Shown here: positions 8,066 to 17,380 of the stretch, piece after piece
How positions within the stretch are numbered: the stretch's first letter is position 1
Layout of the letters: each line of letters begins with the position of its first letter
Assembly (NCBI GenBank): GCA_041396705.1
Contig: JAWKYB010000019.1
Span: 1 to 64,000, forward strand
Direction: 5' to 3'
Length of the DNA stretch: 64,000 nucleotides
Source: Alphaproteobacteria bacterium
GTDB lineage: Bacteria > Pseudomonadota > Alphaproteobacteria > CALKHQ01
The notes under the pieces: generated by a model
Databases searched by the model: none
What the model saw: only the letters and a program-made list of their open reading frames with translations
What the model was told of the DNA's origin: nothing
Position numbers and translations under genes: made by a program

Positions 8066-9031
8066 TCACCACTCGGCAGGACATGTGTCCAGGTTGTCCT
8101 TGGTGATGATCGGCAGATCGACCGAGACAAGCTGGCCCTTGGGCGAGTCAGGGTTTGTCACGGCCTCATGAAGCGCCTCGAACATCAGCTGGCCAAGCAG
8201 CCGCGGCTTCACGCAGACCGAACCGTCGAGTTCGCCGGCTTCGATCGCGGCATTGCCCAGCGTGGAACCGCCCGACGTCGCGATCAGGAATGCGTCGGAC
8301 CCGGCCGCATCGAGCGCCCGGGCGCAGCCCAGCGCCATGTCATCGGCCTGGCTGAAGATCAGGTCGATATCCGGATTCGACGTCAAGAAGTTCTGGCAGA
8401 CCGCCTCGCCCTCTTCCGGAGTCCAGTCGGTGGGTTGCGACCCGACGATTTCGTACGAGATCCCTGCCGCGTCCAGTGCACGCGTGAAGCCGAGTGTCCG
8501 TTGCGTCACAGCCGAATAGCCAGGCGCACCCTCGACGATCGCAATCTTCACCGTTCGGTCGGTCGGCAACATGGTCAGGGCCAACGTCGCCGCTTGCTCG
8601 CCAGCAAATGCATCGTCGGGTGTAACCAGTGCATTCAAGTTGGGATAGACATCCTCAAGCGCGCGGGTCGCGGGGTCGCCGACCTGCACAGCGATGGCGG
8701 CCGAGGGGATACCGGCCTCGGTGATCTTGTCGACGAAGGATTCCGCGACCACGGAGTCGAGCGGCAGGAAGCCGATGGCATCGACACCCTGCGCGATCAG
8801 GTCGTCGATGGCGTTGCCCTGTTTCTCGACGTCGCCCTGCGGATCGAGCACCACCGCTCTGACGCCAGCCGCCTCCGCAGCCTCTTCGAAGCCCTGGGCA
8901 GTCGAGACGTTGTAAGGGTAGATCATGCTGCCGGCGACGTAGCCGTAGGTCGAGTCCTGGGCAAAGGCGCTACCGGCCGCAAGGGCAAGCCCTGCCGAGA
9001 GCCCCAAGGCTCCGGTTGTCTTGTTGATCAT
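8066..9031 (-). CDS. Sugar ABC transporter substrate-binding protein (CUT2/RbsB-type)
   Basis: This 321-residue periplasmic protein has a clear Sec signal peptide (KTTGALGLSAGLALAAGSAFA, cut after AFA near residue 24). The mature chain is a periplasmic-binding-protein-like I fold of the RbsB/XylF class, with GFEEAAEAAG and VEKQGNAIDDLIAQGVDAI segments characteristic of the family. It captures a monosaccharide or polyol for the importer whose permease and ATPase lie at 11503-14295. It heads a leftward unit (SDR, lactonase, hydroxyacid dehydrogenase, aldehyde dehydrogenase, LysR). An operator-like dyad at 9155-9169 sits in the divergent gap upstream. Confidence 0.9.
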   Translation of the reverse strand: MINKTTGALGLSAGLALAAGSAFAQDSTYGYVAGSMIYPYNVSTAQGFEEAAEAAGVRAVVLDPQGDVEKQGNAIDDLIAQGVDAIGFLPLDSVVAESFVDKITEAGIPSAAIAVQVGDPATRALEDVYPNLNALVTPDDAFAGEQAATLALTMLPTDRTVKIAIVEGAPGYSAVTQRTLGFTRALDAAGISYEIVGSQPTDWTPEEGEAVCQNFLTSNPDIDLIFSQADDMALGCARALDAAGSDAFLIATSGGSTLGNAAIEAGELDGSVCVKPRLLGQLMFEALHEAVTNPDSPKGQLVSVDLPIITKDNLDTCPAEW

Positions 9032-9154
9032 GCTGGCGTTCCTCCTGTCGGGACCCCGGCAGTGCGCATTTTCTTTGACACCGGGCCCTCAAGGCGAAAT
9101 TCCCACCCGCTGCGGGGTTTGAGAACCTCCAAACTGAATTCGATCAACCGTCTT

Positions 9155-9169
9155 ATAACGCCTGATTAT
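9155..9169. promoter_or_regulatory. Predicted LysR-type operator, copy 2
   Basis: ATAAC-GCCTG-ATTAT lies in the 265-nt gap between the divergent binding-protein and MmgE/PrpD genes. It shares the ATAAY-N5-RTTAY pattern and T-N11-A spacing with the sites at 1958 and 14609. Read on the minus strand it also shares the nonamer CGTTATAAG with the site at 1958. It is placed to control both flanking units. Confidence 0.5.
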
Positions 9170-9296
9170 ATGAAAGGTGCCGGGTTGCGCTTGAGGCGGA
9201 TCGCACGCATGCCGGATGCGGACCGATGTGCGATGCAACGCATCTCACTGCGTCGGCCGAACAGTCCTGGCTCTCAACAATCAAGGGTATCGAGCC

Positions 9297-10678
9297 ATGT
9301 CCGAAGATCGCGACCTGGTTCATGCTTTCGCGCGGTTCGCCGCCGGGCTCGGCCACGACGACCTGTCCCCGGAGGCCCGCGAGGCGGCCAAGAAATCGAT
9401 CATCGACATATTCGGGGTGATCCTCGCGGCCAGCGGCATGGAGCCCGCGGCGCGCAGCGTGACGGAGATCGTGCGCGAAGCGGGCGGCTCGGCGGAGTGC
9501 ACGCTTCTGGGCTTCGGCGGAAGAGCACCGGCTCTGATGGCGGCTCTGGCCAACGGTGCGCTCGCGCACTGCCTCGATTTCGACGACCAGACGCCGTGGG
9601 GCCAGCATGCGTCGAGCTCGATCGTGCCGGCGGTCTTCGCGGTTGCCGAGCGGCAGGGCGGCATCAGCGGGCGCGACATCATCGCGGCCGTGGCTGCGGG
9701 CCAGGACATTTTTGCCCGCCTGCGGTGCAATGTGGGATGGACGAAGGACTGGAACCTGTCGACCGTTCTCGGCGTCTTTGCAGCCGCGGCTGCGGCTGCC
9801 CGCACACTGGGCCTTTCCGCAGACCGCACGGCCGCCGCAATGGGGATCGCCTCGATGCAGTCGAGCGGGATCATGGAAATGGTGGCCGGCCGCGGCAGCG
9901 ATCTGCGCGGGCTTTATGCGGGCTTCTCTGCCAAGGGGGCTGCGCTCGCGGCGATGATGGCCGAGAAGGGGACCACCGGTATCGACCGCTTGTTCGAGGG
10001 CCAGTATGGTGTCTTCAGCACCTATTTCGGCGGCCGCTACGATCGCGCAGCGATGCTGTGCGACCTCGGGCGCGTCTTTCTCGGCGGCGGCACGCTCTAC
10101 AAGCGGTGGCCCTGCGTCGGCACGGCCCACAGCCACATGAAGGCGGCGATCGACATCGTCGCGGAGAACGACCTCGTGCCGGCGGATATCGCCCGGACCC
10201 GGCTGCATGTGGGGGATTATCACGAACTGATGTGCCGGCCGTTGGACGAGCGCCGCGTGCCGGCCACGCTGGTCGATGCGAAATTCAGCCTGCCCTTCCT
10301 CGTCTCGGTCGCCATCGTCCGCCGCGGCATGACGGTCGCGGATTTCTCCCCGCGGCACTCAGCGATCCGGACGTAGCCAGCGTCGCAAGCACCATCGAAC
10401 TGGCGCCCGATCCGAGCCTCGACTGGAAAGATGTGCTGCCCGCCGGCCGGGTCGAGATCCATGCACGTGACGGCCGGAGTTGGGTTCGCGAGGGGCATGG
10501 GGTGCCGGGCAACGCCGACAACCCAATGTCCTGGGACGACATCCGCACCAAGTTCCGCGAATGCGCCTCGGTCGCCGCCCGTCCGCTTTCCCCGGCGCGG
10601 GTCGACCAGGCGTTGGACATCGCCGGCCGGCTCGAGTCCCTCGCCAACGCGACCGATCTGATCCGCTGCCTCGGCTGA
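9297..10678 (+). pseudogene. MmgE/PrpD family protein, one frameshift near the 3' end
   Basis: About 460 residues if reconstructed. The frame from the ATG at 9297 carries the MmgE/PrpD core: KKSIIDIFGVILAASG near 30-45, CLDFDDQ near 97, and FLGGGTLYKRWPCVGTAHSHM near 260-280. It runs into a stop at 10374-10376 after VADFSP. Adding one C to the CCCC run at 10347-10350 continues the protein as AALSDPDVASVASTIEL through MSWDDIRTKF to the stop at 10678. The family includes 2-methylcitrate dehydratase and other dehydratases or decarboxylases. Here it may supply a dehydration or isomerisation step, which is an inference. It is divergent from the binding-protein unit and convergent with the SDR at 10689. 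Confidence 0.8.
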
Positions 10679-10688
10679 TTGCCTGGCG

Positions 10689-11465
10689 TCAGATTCCGGC
10701 GGTCTGGCCGCCGTCGACGACCATGGCGTGGCCGGTGACGAAAGCGCCGGCGTCGGAACAGAGAAACAGCACAGTCCCTGCAATCTCCTCCGGGTGGCCC
10801 ATGCGGCCTACGGGCTCCTGCGCGATGACGCGTGCCCGGCCCTCCGGCGTGTCGCCGGTGTAGCGGGCGATCATCGGCGTATCGATGATGCCCGGGCAGA
10901 TCGCGTTCACCCGGATACCCTTGTCGGCATATTCAAGCGCCGCGACCTTGCTGGCGGCGACCACGCCGAATTTCGACGCGCAGTAGCTCGACTGTCCCCG
11001 GATCGCCAGGACGCCGGCACCGGATGCGGTGTTGACGATTGCGCCGCCGCCCTGGCCGAGCATGATCTCGATCTCATGCTTCATGCAGAGGAACACGCTC
11101 TTGAGGTTGACCGCGATGGTCCGGTCCCAGACCTCCTCGGAGAGATCGGCGATCAGCTGGGCCGGCTGCTCGATCCCGGCGTTGTTGAAGGCAGCGTCGA
11201 GCCGGCCGTATGTCTCGACCGTCTTGCGCAGAGCGGCGCTGACGTCGGCGGCGCGGGTCACGTCACAGAGGGCCGGCATTATCCGGCCATGAAAGGCCTC
11301 GACCTCGGAAATCGTCTCGTTGAGTCCCCCCTCGGCGATGTCGGCGGCAGTAACGGACGCCCCGGCGCGCGCGAAGGCGATGGCCGTGGCGCGGCCGATT
11401 CCGCTGCCTGCGCCGGTCACGAAGGCGACCTTGCCGGTGTAGTCGATGCCTGGAACTTCGGACAT
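10689..11465 (-). CDS. SDR family oxidoreductase (glucose 1-dehydrogenase-like)
   Basis: This is a 258-residue classical SDR with TGAGSGIGRA near 13-20, NNAG near 91, and the catalytic serine and tyrosine in NTASGAGVLA and SSYCASK. A PEEIAGTVLFLCSDAGAFVTGH segment precedes the C-terminal VDGG. The ATG at 11465 has GGGGA five bases upstream. The open frame reaches 11603 but would overlap the permease stop by far. It follows the permease gene by 37 nt in a leftward unit of ATPase, permease and SDR. Coupling to the transporter suggests that it oxidises the imported sugar or polyol. The substrate is unknown. Confidence 0.88.
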   Translation of the reverse strand: MSEVPGIDYTGKVAFVTGAGSGIGRATAIAFARAGASVTAADIAEGGLNETISEVEAFHGRIMPALCDVTRAADVSAALRKTVETYGRLDAAFNNAGIEQPAQLIADLSEEVWDRTIAVNLKSVFLCMKHEIEIMLGQGGGAIVNTASGAGVLAIRGQSSYCASKFGVVAASKVAALEYADKGIRVNAICPGIIDTPMIARYTGDTPEGRARVIAQEPVGRMGHPEEIAGTVLFLCSDAGAFVTGHAMVVDGGQTAGI

Positions 11466-11502
11466 GGCATTCCCCGGAAAGCGGTTGATTGTCGTGTGCG
11501 GC

Positions 11503-12717
11503 TCAGCCGCCCGTCTTGGACTTGGCTCTCTTGCTGCCGACCGTGTAGATCGCCGCGGCGGCCACGACGACGACACCTTCGACGAAGCCCTGGTAGTTGG
11601 CACCGAGGTTCAGGATGTTGAAGCCGTTCGTCAGCGAGTAGAGGAGCAGGGCCCCGGCGAGCGTCTTGATCACGCTGCCGGCGCCGCCGAACAGCGACGT
11701 CCCCCCCAGGATGGCAGCGGCGATGACCGTCAACTCCGCCGCGGTCAGGGCCGAAGGGTTGATCGACCGCAGTCGGCTGGCGAACAGGATGCCCGAGAAC
11801 CCAGCCGTTCCACTACAGAAGACGAAGGCCAGCAGCTTGTAGCGGGTCACGTTGATGCCTGACAGCCGCGCGGCTTCCGGGTTGCCGCCGACGGCATAGA
11901 GCCTGCGGCCCACCATCGTGAAGGTCAGGGTGAACCACACGATGGACGTGAAGATTATCAGGTAGATCACCGGATTGCGCAGCTCAAGGGTCGCATCGGT
12001 GATCGCGCTTATGGCGAGGAAGAGGAACCCACCCAGCACCAGGCCGATATGGGTCGGGGACAGGGACTTGCGCGCGTTCCGGGACCGCACCGCGCCGAAC
12101 GCGCCCAGGACGAGGAGCACGATGCCCAGGGCCAGGATGAGCCAGCCGACATCGTAGCGCCCACCCTCGAACGCCTTCATCGCTTCGATGATCTCGGGGT
12201 CCGAAACGGAGAGCGACCGGCCGTCTGTGTAGATCAGGATCAGCCCGCGCACGGCCGTCATGGTGCCGAGCGTGACGATGAAGGCATTGATGCCGACATA
12301 CTGCACGATCACGCCGTTCAGAAGCCCGAGCCCGATGGCCGCCGCCATCGCCAACGCGATAGCCGGCCAATAGCCGAGCGCGTCGGCATTGCCGATCAGC
12401 AGGACCGCCGAGAATGCGGCCACCGACGCGACGGAGAGATCGAAGTTTCCGCTGATCAACACGACCGTCATCGCAACGGCCATGATTGCGATCAACGAGG
12501 ACTGGTAGAGCACGTTCGTGAGATTGAGAACGCTCAGGTAGTTCTCGCGTCCCATGGAGGACGTCACCACGGCCAGAACGGCGATCAGGAGCAGCAGGGC
12601 GTAGTAGACGCCCATCTCGCGCAACCCGAACAACCGACGCCAGTCGATCTTCTGCTCCGACGAATGCCGATCCGGGCCGACCGTTACCTTCGTCTCGGCA
12701 CCAGAGGATGTCGACAT
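11503..12717 (-). CDS. Sugar ABC transporter permease (RbsC/XylH-type)
   Basis: This 404-residue inner-membrane permease belongs to the branched-chain/ribose (BPD_transp_2) class. Hydrophobic segments include MGVYYALLLLIAVLAVV, SLIAIMAVAMTVVLISG and a cluster of helices to the C terminus. The family motif LISGNFDLSVASVAAFSAV lies near residues 86-104, and the VGRRLYAVGGNPEAARLSGI coupling loop near 270. A central insert of about 50 residues between helices is longer than in RbsC and resembles XylH. It forms the channel of the CUT2 importer with the ATPase encoded 24 nt upstream and the binding protein at 8066-9031. Confidence 0.92.
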   Translation of the reverse strand: MSTSSGAETKVTVGPDRHSSEQKIDWRRLFGLREMGVYYALLLLIAVLAVVTSSMGRENYLSVLNLTNVLYQSSLIAIMAVAMTVVLISGNFDLSVASVAAFSAVLLIGNADALGYWPAIALAMAAAIGLGLLNGVIVQYVGINAFIVTLGTMTAVRGLILIYTDGRSLSVSDPEIIEAMKAFEGGRYDVGWLILALGIVLLVLGAFGAVRSRNARKSLSPTHIGLVLGGFLFLAISAITDATLELRNPVIYLIIFTSIVWFTLTFTMVGRRLYAVGGNPEAARLSGINVTRYKLLAFVFCSGTAGFSGILFASRLRSINPSALTAAELTVIAAAILGGTSLFGGAGSVIKTLAGALLLYSLTNGFNILNLGANYQGFVEGVVVVAAAAIYTVGSKRAKSKTGG

Positions 12718-12741
12718 GGCGGGTCCCTACGCTCGGATACT

Positions 12742-14295
12742 TTAGTGCCGGACGGCCGATTGGTCGGCGGTCTGGCCGCCTGCGAGCAGCAGCAGATCGT
12801 GCTCGCTCGTCTGTTGGACCTCACGCTCGGCCACGCACCGTCCGTCCCGCAACACCAGGATGCGGTCGCAGACCACGAGAAGCTCTTCGAAGTCGGACGA
12901 GACGAAGATCACCGCCTTGCCCTCGGCGGCAAGTTGCCGGATCAGGTGCAGAATGTCCGACTTCGCACCGACGTCGATGCCGGCCGTCGGCTCGTCCAGG
13001 AGGAACACCTTCACGTCGCTGAACAGCCACTTCGCGATCGTGACCTTCTGCGCGTTGCCGCCGCTGAGATCGGTCACGAGGATGTCAGGTGAGCTGGCCT
13101 TGATCGAGAGCTTGCGGATGGCCTCCCAGCCGCGCCGCCGCTCGCGCGCCTCGACCGGCAGGGCACTGAGCATCGACACGCCGCCCAGGTCGGGTAAGGT
13201 GATCGTTCGCCAGATCGGAAACTCGGGGATGATTCCCTGGCGGTTCCGGTCCTCGGGGACGAGCCCCATGCCAGCCTTCACGGCAGCGCCCGTGCTGCGT
13301 CCAACCGCCTTGCCGTCGAGCAGCACCTCGCCAGTCGCCCGGTGATCTGCCCCGAATGCGGCATGCAGGAGTTCGCTGCGGCCCGAGCCGAGCAGTCCGG
13401 CGATGCCGACGACCTCGCCCCGCATGAGTTGCAGCGAGAGCGGCGCGAGTTTTCCAGGTGAAGCCAGGTCGCGCAGCTCCAACATGGGGCGACCCGCATC
13501 GCCTTCGGGGTCGGGTGCCGGCCGACGCATCGCGTCGCGTTCCAGCGCAACGATCTCCTTTCCGACAATCGCCTGGGCGAGCCGTGCCTCATCCAGATGC
13601 GCGGTTTCGGCACGCAGCACCGCCTGACCGTCCCTCAGGACCGTGACCTGATCGGTCAACGCCATGACCTCGTCCAGGAAGTGCGAGACGAAGAGGATCG
13701 CCTTGCCCTCGCCCTGGCTGAGCCGCTTCACCGTGGCATAGACGAGTTCGCGCTCCTTGGCGGCAAGCGAAGCCGTCGGCTCGTCCATGACGATAAGGTC
13801 CGCGCCTGTCGCCAGGGCCTGGAAAATCGATACCATCTGCCGCTCACCGATCGGCAGGTCCCCGATCGGTTCATCCGGATCGAGCCAGTAGCCAACGCGA
13901 TCGCAAAGCGCATCGAATTGGCGCCGGGTGGAAGAAGACCTGCGCCACAACCTGCGATCGCTCAGAAACACGTTCTCCAGCACCGAAAGGGTGGGCGCCA
14001 GGGGGATGTGTTGGTGAATGGTCGCCACGCCCATGTCGTTGGCAGCGCGCGGACTATCCCAGGTCACCAGCTTTCCGCGCCAGATGATCCGGCCCGTGGA
14101 GGCCGGGTATGCGCCCGAGAGGATCTTGATCAGCGTCGACTTGCCGGCGCCGTTTGCGCCCAACAGCCCGTGCACCTTCCCTGTCTCGATGTCGAGGTCT
14201 ACGCCGCGCAGGGCCACGGTCCCGTTCGGAAAGGTCTTGGCGACCGCCTCGAGTCGCATGAGCGGAGTGTCCGGCTGCACAAGCCCGATCCCCAT
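12742..14295 (-). CDS. Sugar ABC transporter ATP-binding protein (RbsA/MglA/XylG-type)
   Basis: This 517-residue cytoplasmic protein has two fused ABC ATPase domains, as in CUT2 importers. The N-terminal half has a canonical Walker A (GANGAGKST) near 45-53, an IGERQMVSI signature-like segment and Walker B LIVMDEPTASL. The C-terminal half has the degenerate P-loop GLLGSGRSE usual for this family, plus LSGGNAQKV and FLLDEPTAGIDVG. It powers import with the adjacent permease. It is the first gene of the leftward unit. The 458-nt divergent region to the alcohol dehydrogenase gene carries operator copy 3. Confidence 0.93.
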   Translation of the reverse strand: MGIGLVQPDTPLMRLEAVAKTFPNGTVALRGVDLDIETGKVHGLLGANGAGKSTLIKILSGAYPASTGRIIWRGKLVTWDSPRAANDMGVATIHQHIPLAPTLSVLENVFLSDRRLWRRSSSTRRQFDALCDRVGYWLDPDEPIGDLPIGERQMVSIFQALATGADLIVMDEPTASLAAKERELVYATVKRLSQGEGKAILFVSHFLDEVMALTDQVTVLRDGQAVLRAETAHLDEARLAQAIVGKEIVALERDAMRRPAPDPEGDAGRPMLELRDLASPGKLAPLSLQLMRGEVVGIAGLLGSGRSELLHAAFGADHRATGEVLLDGKAVGRSTGAAVKAGMGLVPEDRNRQGIIPEFPIWRTITLPDLGGVSMLSALPVEARERRRGWEAIRKLSIKASSPDILVTDLSGGNAQKVTIAKWLFSDVKVFLLDEPTAGIDVGAKSDILHLIRQLAAEGKAVIFVSSDFEELLVVCDRILVLRDGRCVAEREVQQTSEHDLLLLAGGQTADQSAVRH

Positions 14296-14753
14296 AGCCC
14301 TGCGGAAGCAGCCTTGCCTAGTCGCGCCTAGAGAGGCGATGACCGGTCAATGGCATGACGGATTGTTGCACAACGGAGTTTGTCATCCGATCCCCCTCCC
14401 GCACACGCCTCACGCCCGGATCGACCGGCCGTGACGGCAGTACTGTCGGCGTGCCTCGGTCTCTCCGGCACCTTCGGCCAAGGGCGCGACCGCGCGACAC
14501 GGCGCGTCGACCTTGGAATGATGCCGCTCTGCCAAGCTACGCACGGATGCTGCCTAGCATGTCGCCTGTCTCCAACACAGACGCATGCCCCACCGGGCGC
14601 TGCATATTATAATTTCAAGTTACAACTAAGCGTTGGTGCGCGTGAGCTATGCATTGCGCGCGGAGCAAAACGAGACCAGTGATCCAAGCTGGCAATCATT
14701 TCGCGGGGCATGCACGAAGTGCCTTTTCCCCCGGGGGCCACGGGAGCCTGGAC
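14296..14753. other. Divergent intergenic region, no gene
   Basis: This 458-nt gap between the leftward ABC ATPase and the rightward alcohol dehydrogenase holds no convincing coding frame. It contains an AT-rich patch near 14604-14625 with the operator-like dyad. A GGGAG Shine-Dalgarno for the dehydrogenase lies at 14742-14746. It is presumably a bidirectional promoter region. Confidence 0.5.
14609..14623. promoter_or_regulatory. Predicted LysR-type operator, copy 3
   Basis: ATAAT-TTCAA-GTTAC matches the ATAAY-N5-RTTAY pattern of the sites at 1958 and 9155, with imperfect arms (ATAAT/GTTAC) but the same T-N11-A spacing. It is well placed to control the transporter unit and the divergent alcohol dehydrogenase. 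Confidence 0.4.
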
Positions 14754-15818
14754 ATGCGCGGTGTCGTCTTCACGGGGAATAGAACGCTCGAGGTCACAAC
14801 CTTCCCCGACCCCGCCCCCGGGCCGGGCCAGGCCGTCATCCGGATGAAGGCTTCGGGCATATGCGGCAGCGACCTTCATTTCTACCGCGCGGAGGATCCG
14901 ATCGCCCAGCTCGCCGCGCAGGGGTTCAAGCTCTCCCGGGACCGCGCCAAGGACACGCGGATCATCGCCGGGCATGAGCCCTGTGGCGTGATCGAGGAGG
15001 TGGCACCGGACGTCGATCCGGCGCGGTTCCGCAAAGGCGACCGAGTCATGGTCTTTCACTACGAAGGCTGCGGCGTCTGCGACCATTGCCGCAGCGGCTG
15101 GACGCAGATGTGCGTCGAGGGCGCCGCTCCGCACGGCGCCGTGTTGCATGGCGGTCACGCCGACTTCATGCGTGTCCCGGTCTCGACGCTGGTCAAGCTC
15201 CCGGACGAGGTCTCCTTCGTCGGCGGCGCGGCGATTGCCTGTGGCACCGGGACCGCCTACGGCGCCATCTGTCGGCTGGGCGTGAGCGCCCGCGATACGC
15301 TCGCGGTATTCGGCCTCGGGCCCGTCGGGCTCTCGGTCGTCCGGTTCGCCTCTGCCATGGGTGTGCCCGTCATCGGCATCGACATCGATGCCAGCCGGGT
15401 CGAGGCCGCACGCCGCTTCGGTGCAGCTCACGCCGTCAACGGCAAGACCGATGATCCTGTCGAGGAAGTCCGCAAGCTCACCAAGGAAGGCGTGGCGTCC
15501 CTGCGCTCTGGATTGCGCCGGTGGCGAGACCGCCGAGGCCCAGGCCGTTCGCAGCACGGCGCCATGGGGCCGTATCGCCCTTGTCGCCGTTGGCGGCAGC
15601 TTCAACGTGATCGGCTGGAACGACATCATCAGAGCCAGCGCACGTGCATCGGTTCGTACACGTTCTCGATCGTGGGAATGAGGCGGTGCGCCGAGTTCAT
15701 CGCCAGTGGCGTCGACATCGACCTGATCTTCAGCGACCGCTGGTCGATCACGGACGCCGCACAGGCCTACGAGAAGTTCGACAGCCAGGCCAGCGGAAAG
15801 GGCGTCTTCATCTTCTAG
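14754..15818 (+). pseudogene. Zinc-dependent alcohol dehydrogenase, two compensating frameshifts
   Basis: This is an MDR-family dehydrogenase. Catalytic-zinc residues lie in GICGSDLHFYR and AGHEPCG, and structural-zinc cysteines in CGVCDHCRSGWTQMC (near 100-115). The Rossmann motif is FGLGPVGLSVV near 183-193. The frame is open from the ATG at 14754 to 15818, but the middle stretch is arginine-rich nonsense. The correct product (ALDCAGGETAEAQAVRS, then VAVGGSFNVIGW) is encoded there in a neighbouring frame between about 15505 and 15635. Two compensating one-base indels explain this. It probably oxidises a polyol or sugar alcohol. It is divergent from the transporter unit. Confidence 0.8.
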
Positions 15819-15937
15819 TCTAGGAGGGGGCAGGTGGTTCCCGTCCGCTTTCGCCATAGTGATGCCATGCGGTGAAGTGCCCAAGCCAGGGACAACTAGC
15901 CTTCATCGGCGTCCGCCCCGGATGATCCAGACAGCGG

Positions 15938-17217
15938 TTATGCGCGCCTGCGCTTTCCATCGATAGGGACGATCTCGGCTTCCACCGTGTCAGCGGGAGC
16001 CTCGCCCATCGCGCTGGCAACAGCGTCGGCGATCCGGCCGGCCGCGGCCTTGAGCGGATCATCCGCCAGATGAGCGTAGCGCGACGTGGTCTTGACGTCG
16101 GCATGGCCGAGTGATGGGGCCCCGATCACCGGCAAGGCATCTCCAGTCGCGAGCCCCATACTTGCAAGGAGTGCCGCAGGTCGTGGATCCGCAGGTCGGG
16201 AAAGCCGGCCAGAACCCGCGCTTTCCCGCCAGATCTTCTCCACGCCCTGGTAGCGACCGTCGCCAGACTCGGCCGGAAACACGTGGGGGGACTTGTCATG
16301 CTGCCGCTGCCGCGACGGCACCTCGCGCGCCGGTGCGCCGAGCGGGATGGTCTTCTGTCCTGACTTCAGGTCCTCGAGCCGCAGCAGATCGCGGTCAGTC
16401 CACTTCCGACCAACGCAGGTTTACGATCTCGCTCTTGCGTGCCCCTGTGAAGGCAAGCCGAATGATCCGGCGGCCGCCGGATTGGCGCCATCGCGCTCCA
16501 GTTTGCGCAACGTGTCGCCGAGCTTGGCGAGCTCGGCCAGGGACAAGGCCGCACTTTCGGTCCGGGAAGCGCTTGACCCCTCGCGCCGGGTTGTCCGCGC
16601 GCATACCGCGGTCCTGGCAAGGTTAGGATTCGCCGAGCAACCCGACTGTGCGCGTGGCGTTCCTCGCCCCACTTGACGATCGCGCGACCGTGTTGGCGCG
16701 TCTTAACGTCCGCGCGGGTCTTGCCGTCGGCGACGTCTCGAAGGAAGCGCTGGATGTCGGCGCGCGTCAGGTCGGCCCACGCGTTTTCGGCCGAGGAGCA
16801 GCTTGATGTGTGCCGTGCAATTCGGCCCCGGTCGGTGGCGACCGTCGAGGCCTTCTTCGTCGTGCAGCCCTCGGCGGCGAAGATAGAGATCGCACAATTC
16901 CGCGACGGTCGGCGCCGTGCTGGCCGCACGCCGCTCCACCCAGCCGGGTCCTGGCCGTTGGCCACGCGGCCGAGCACCCGTTTCGCCTCCGACCGCGCCT
17001 CGTCTGCCGTCCAAGGCATGCCGTGCGGGCCAATCGTGTAGCGACGGGTCACGCCGCGACGGCCGTGCCCGGCACGATACTGGCAGAGATAGACCTTGCG
17101 GCCGGTCGGCGTGACCTTGACCCCGAATCCTGCAAGCTCCCCATCCCAGAGGAACCGGTCCCGCTCGCCGGCTTCCAATGCATCGATGACCTTCTTCGTG
17201 AGCTTGGCCGTCGGCAT
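15938..17217 (-). pseudogene. Tyrosine-type site-specific integrase (DUF4102/P4-like), several frameshifts
   Basis: The N terminus has the arm-binding DUF4102 domain (LTKKVIDALEAGERDRFLWD, GFGVKVTPTGRKVYLCQYRA, TIGPHGMPWTADEAR). In other frames of the same stretch the remaining parts are readable: TRADIQRFLRDVADGKTRA, AFTGARKSEIVNLRW with the first catalytic Arg, IHDLRH with the His-x-x-Arg box, and LGHADVKTTSRYAHLADD with the nucleophile Tyr. At least three one-base indels separate these pieces, so the gene as read is non-functional. It catalyses integration and excision of a mobile element. It points left, away from the tRNA-Arg fragment at 17381-17430, and has an octamer repeat array at its 5' end. 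Confidence 0.85.
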
Positions 17218-17235
17218 CGTCTGTCCGCCCCAGAT

Positions 17236-17268
17236 CGGTGATTGCTGGCAATCACATAGCAATCACCG
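17236..17268. repeat. Inverted and direct octamer repeats upstream of the integrase
   Basis: CGGTGATTGCT (17236-17246) and AGCAATCACCG (17258-17268) form a perfect 11-bp inverted repeat with an 11-nt spacer. The spacer holds a further GCAATCAC, so the octamer occurs three times (one inverted, two direct). Lying 19 bases before the integrase ATG, it may be an int operator or arm-type integrase/excisionase sites. The role is inferred. Confidence 0.55.
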
Positions 17269-17380
17269 AATGCGGAAACAAGCGGAACGCCGAGGAAACG
17301 TCTATCCGCATAGCGCGAGCAAATCTGCGGATTTGCAGAATGGTCAGGAATGGCGTGGACACGGGCGAAACGATAATCCT

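Noticed and set aside
8009..10678. Rightward open frame of about 890 codons
   Set aside because: It runs antisense through the binding-protein gene. Only its last 110 codons are real, as the shifted 3' end of the MmgE/PrpD gene.
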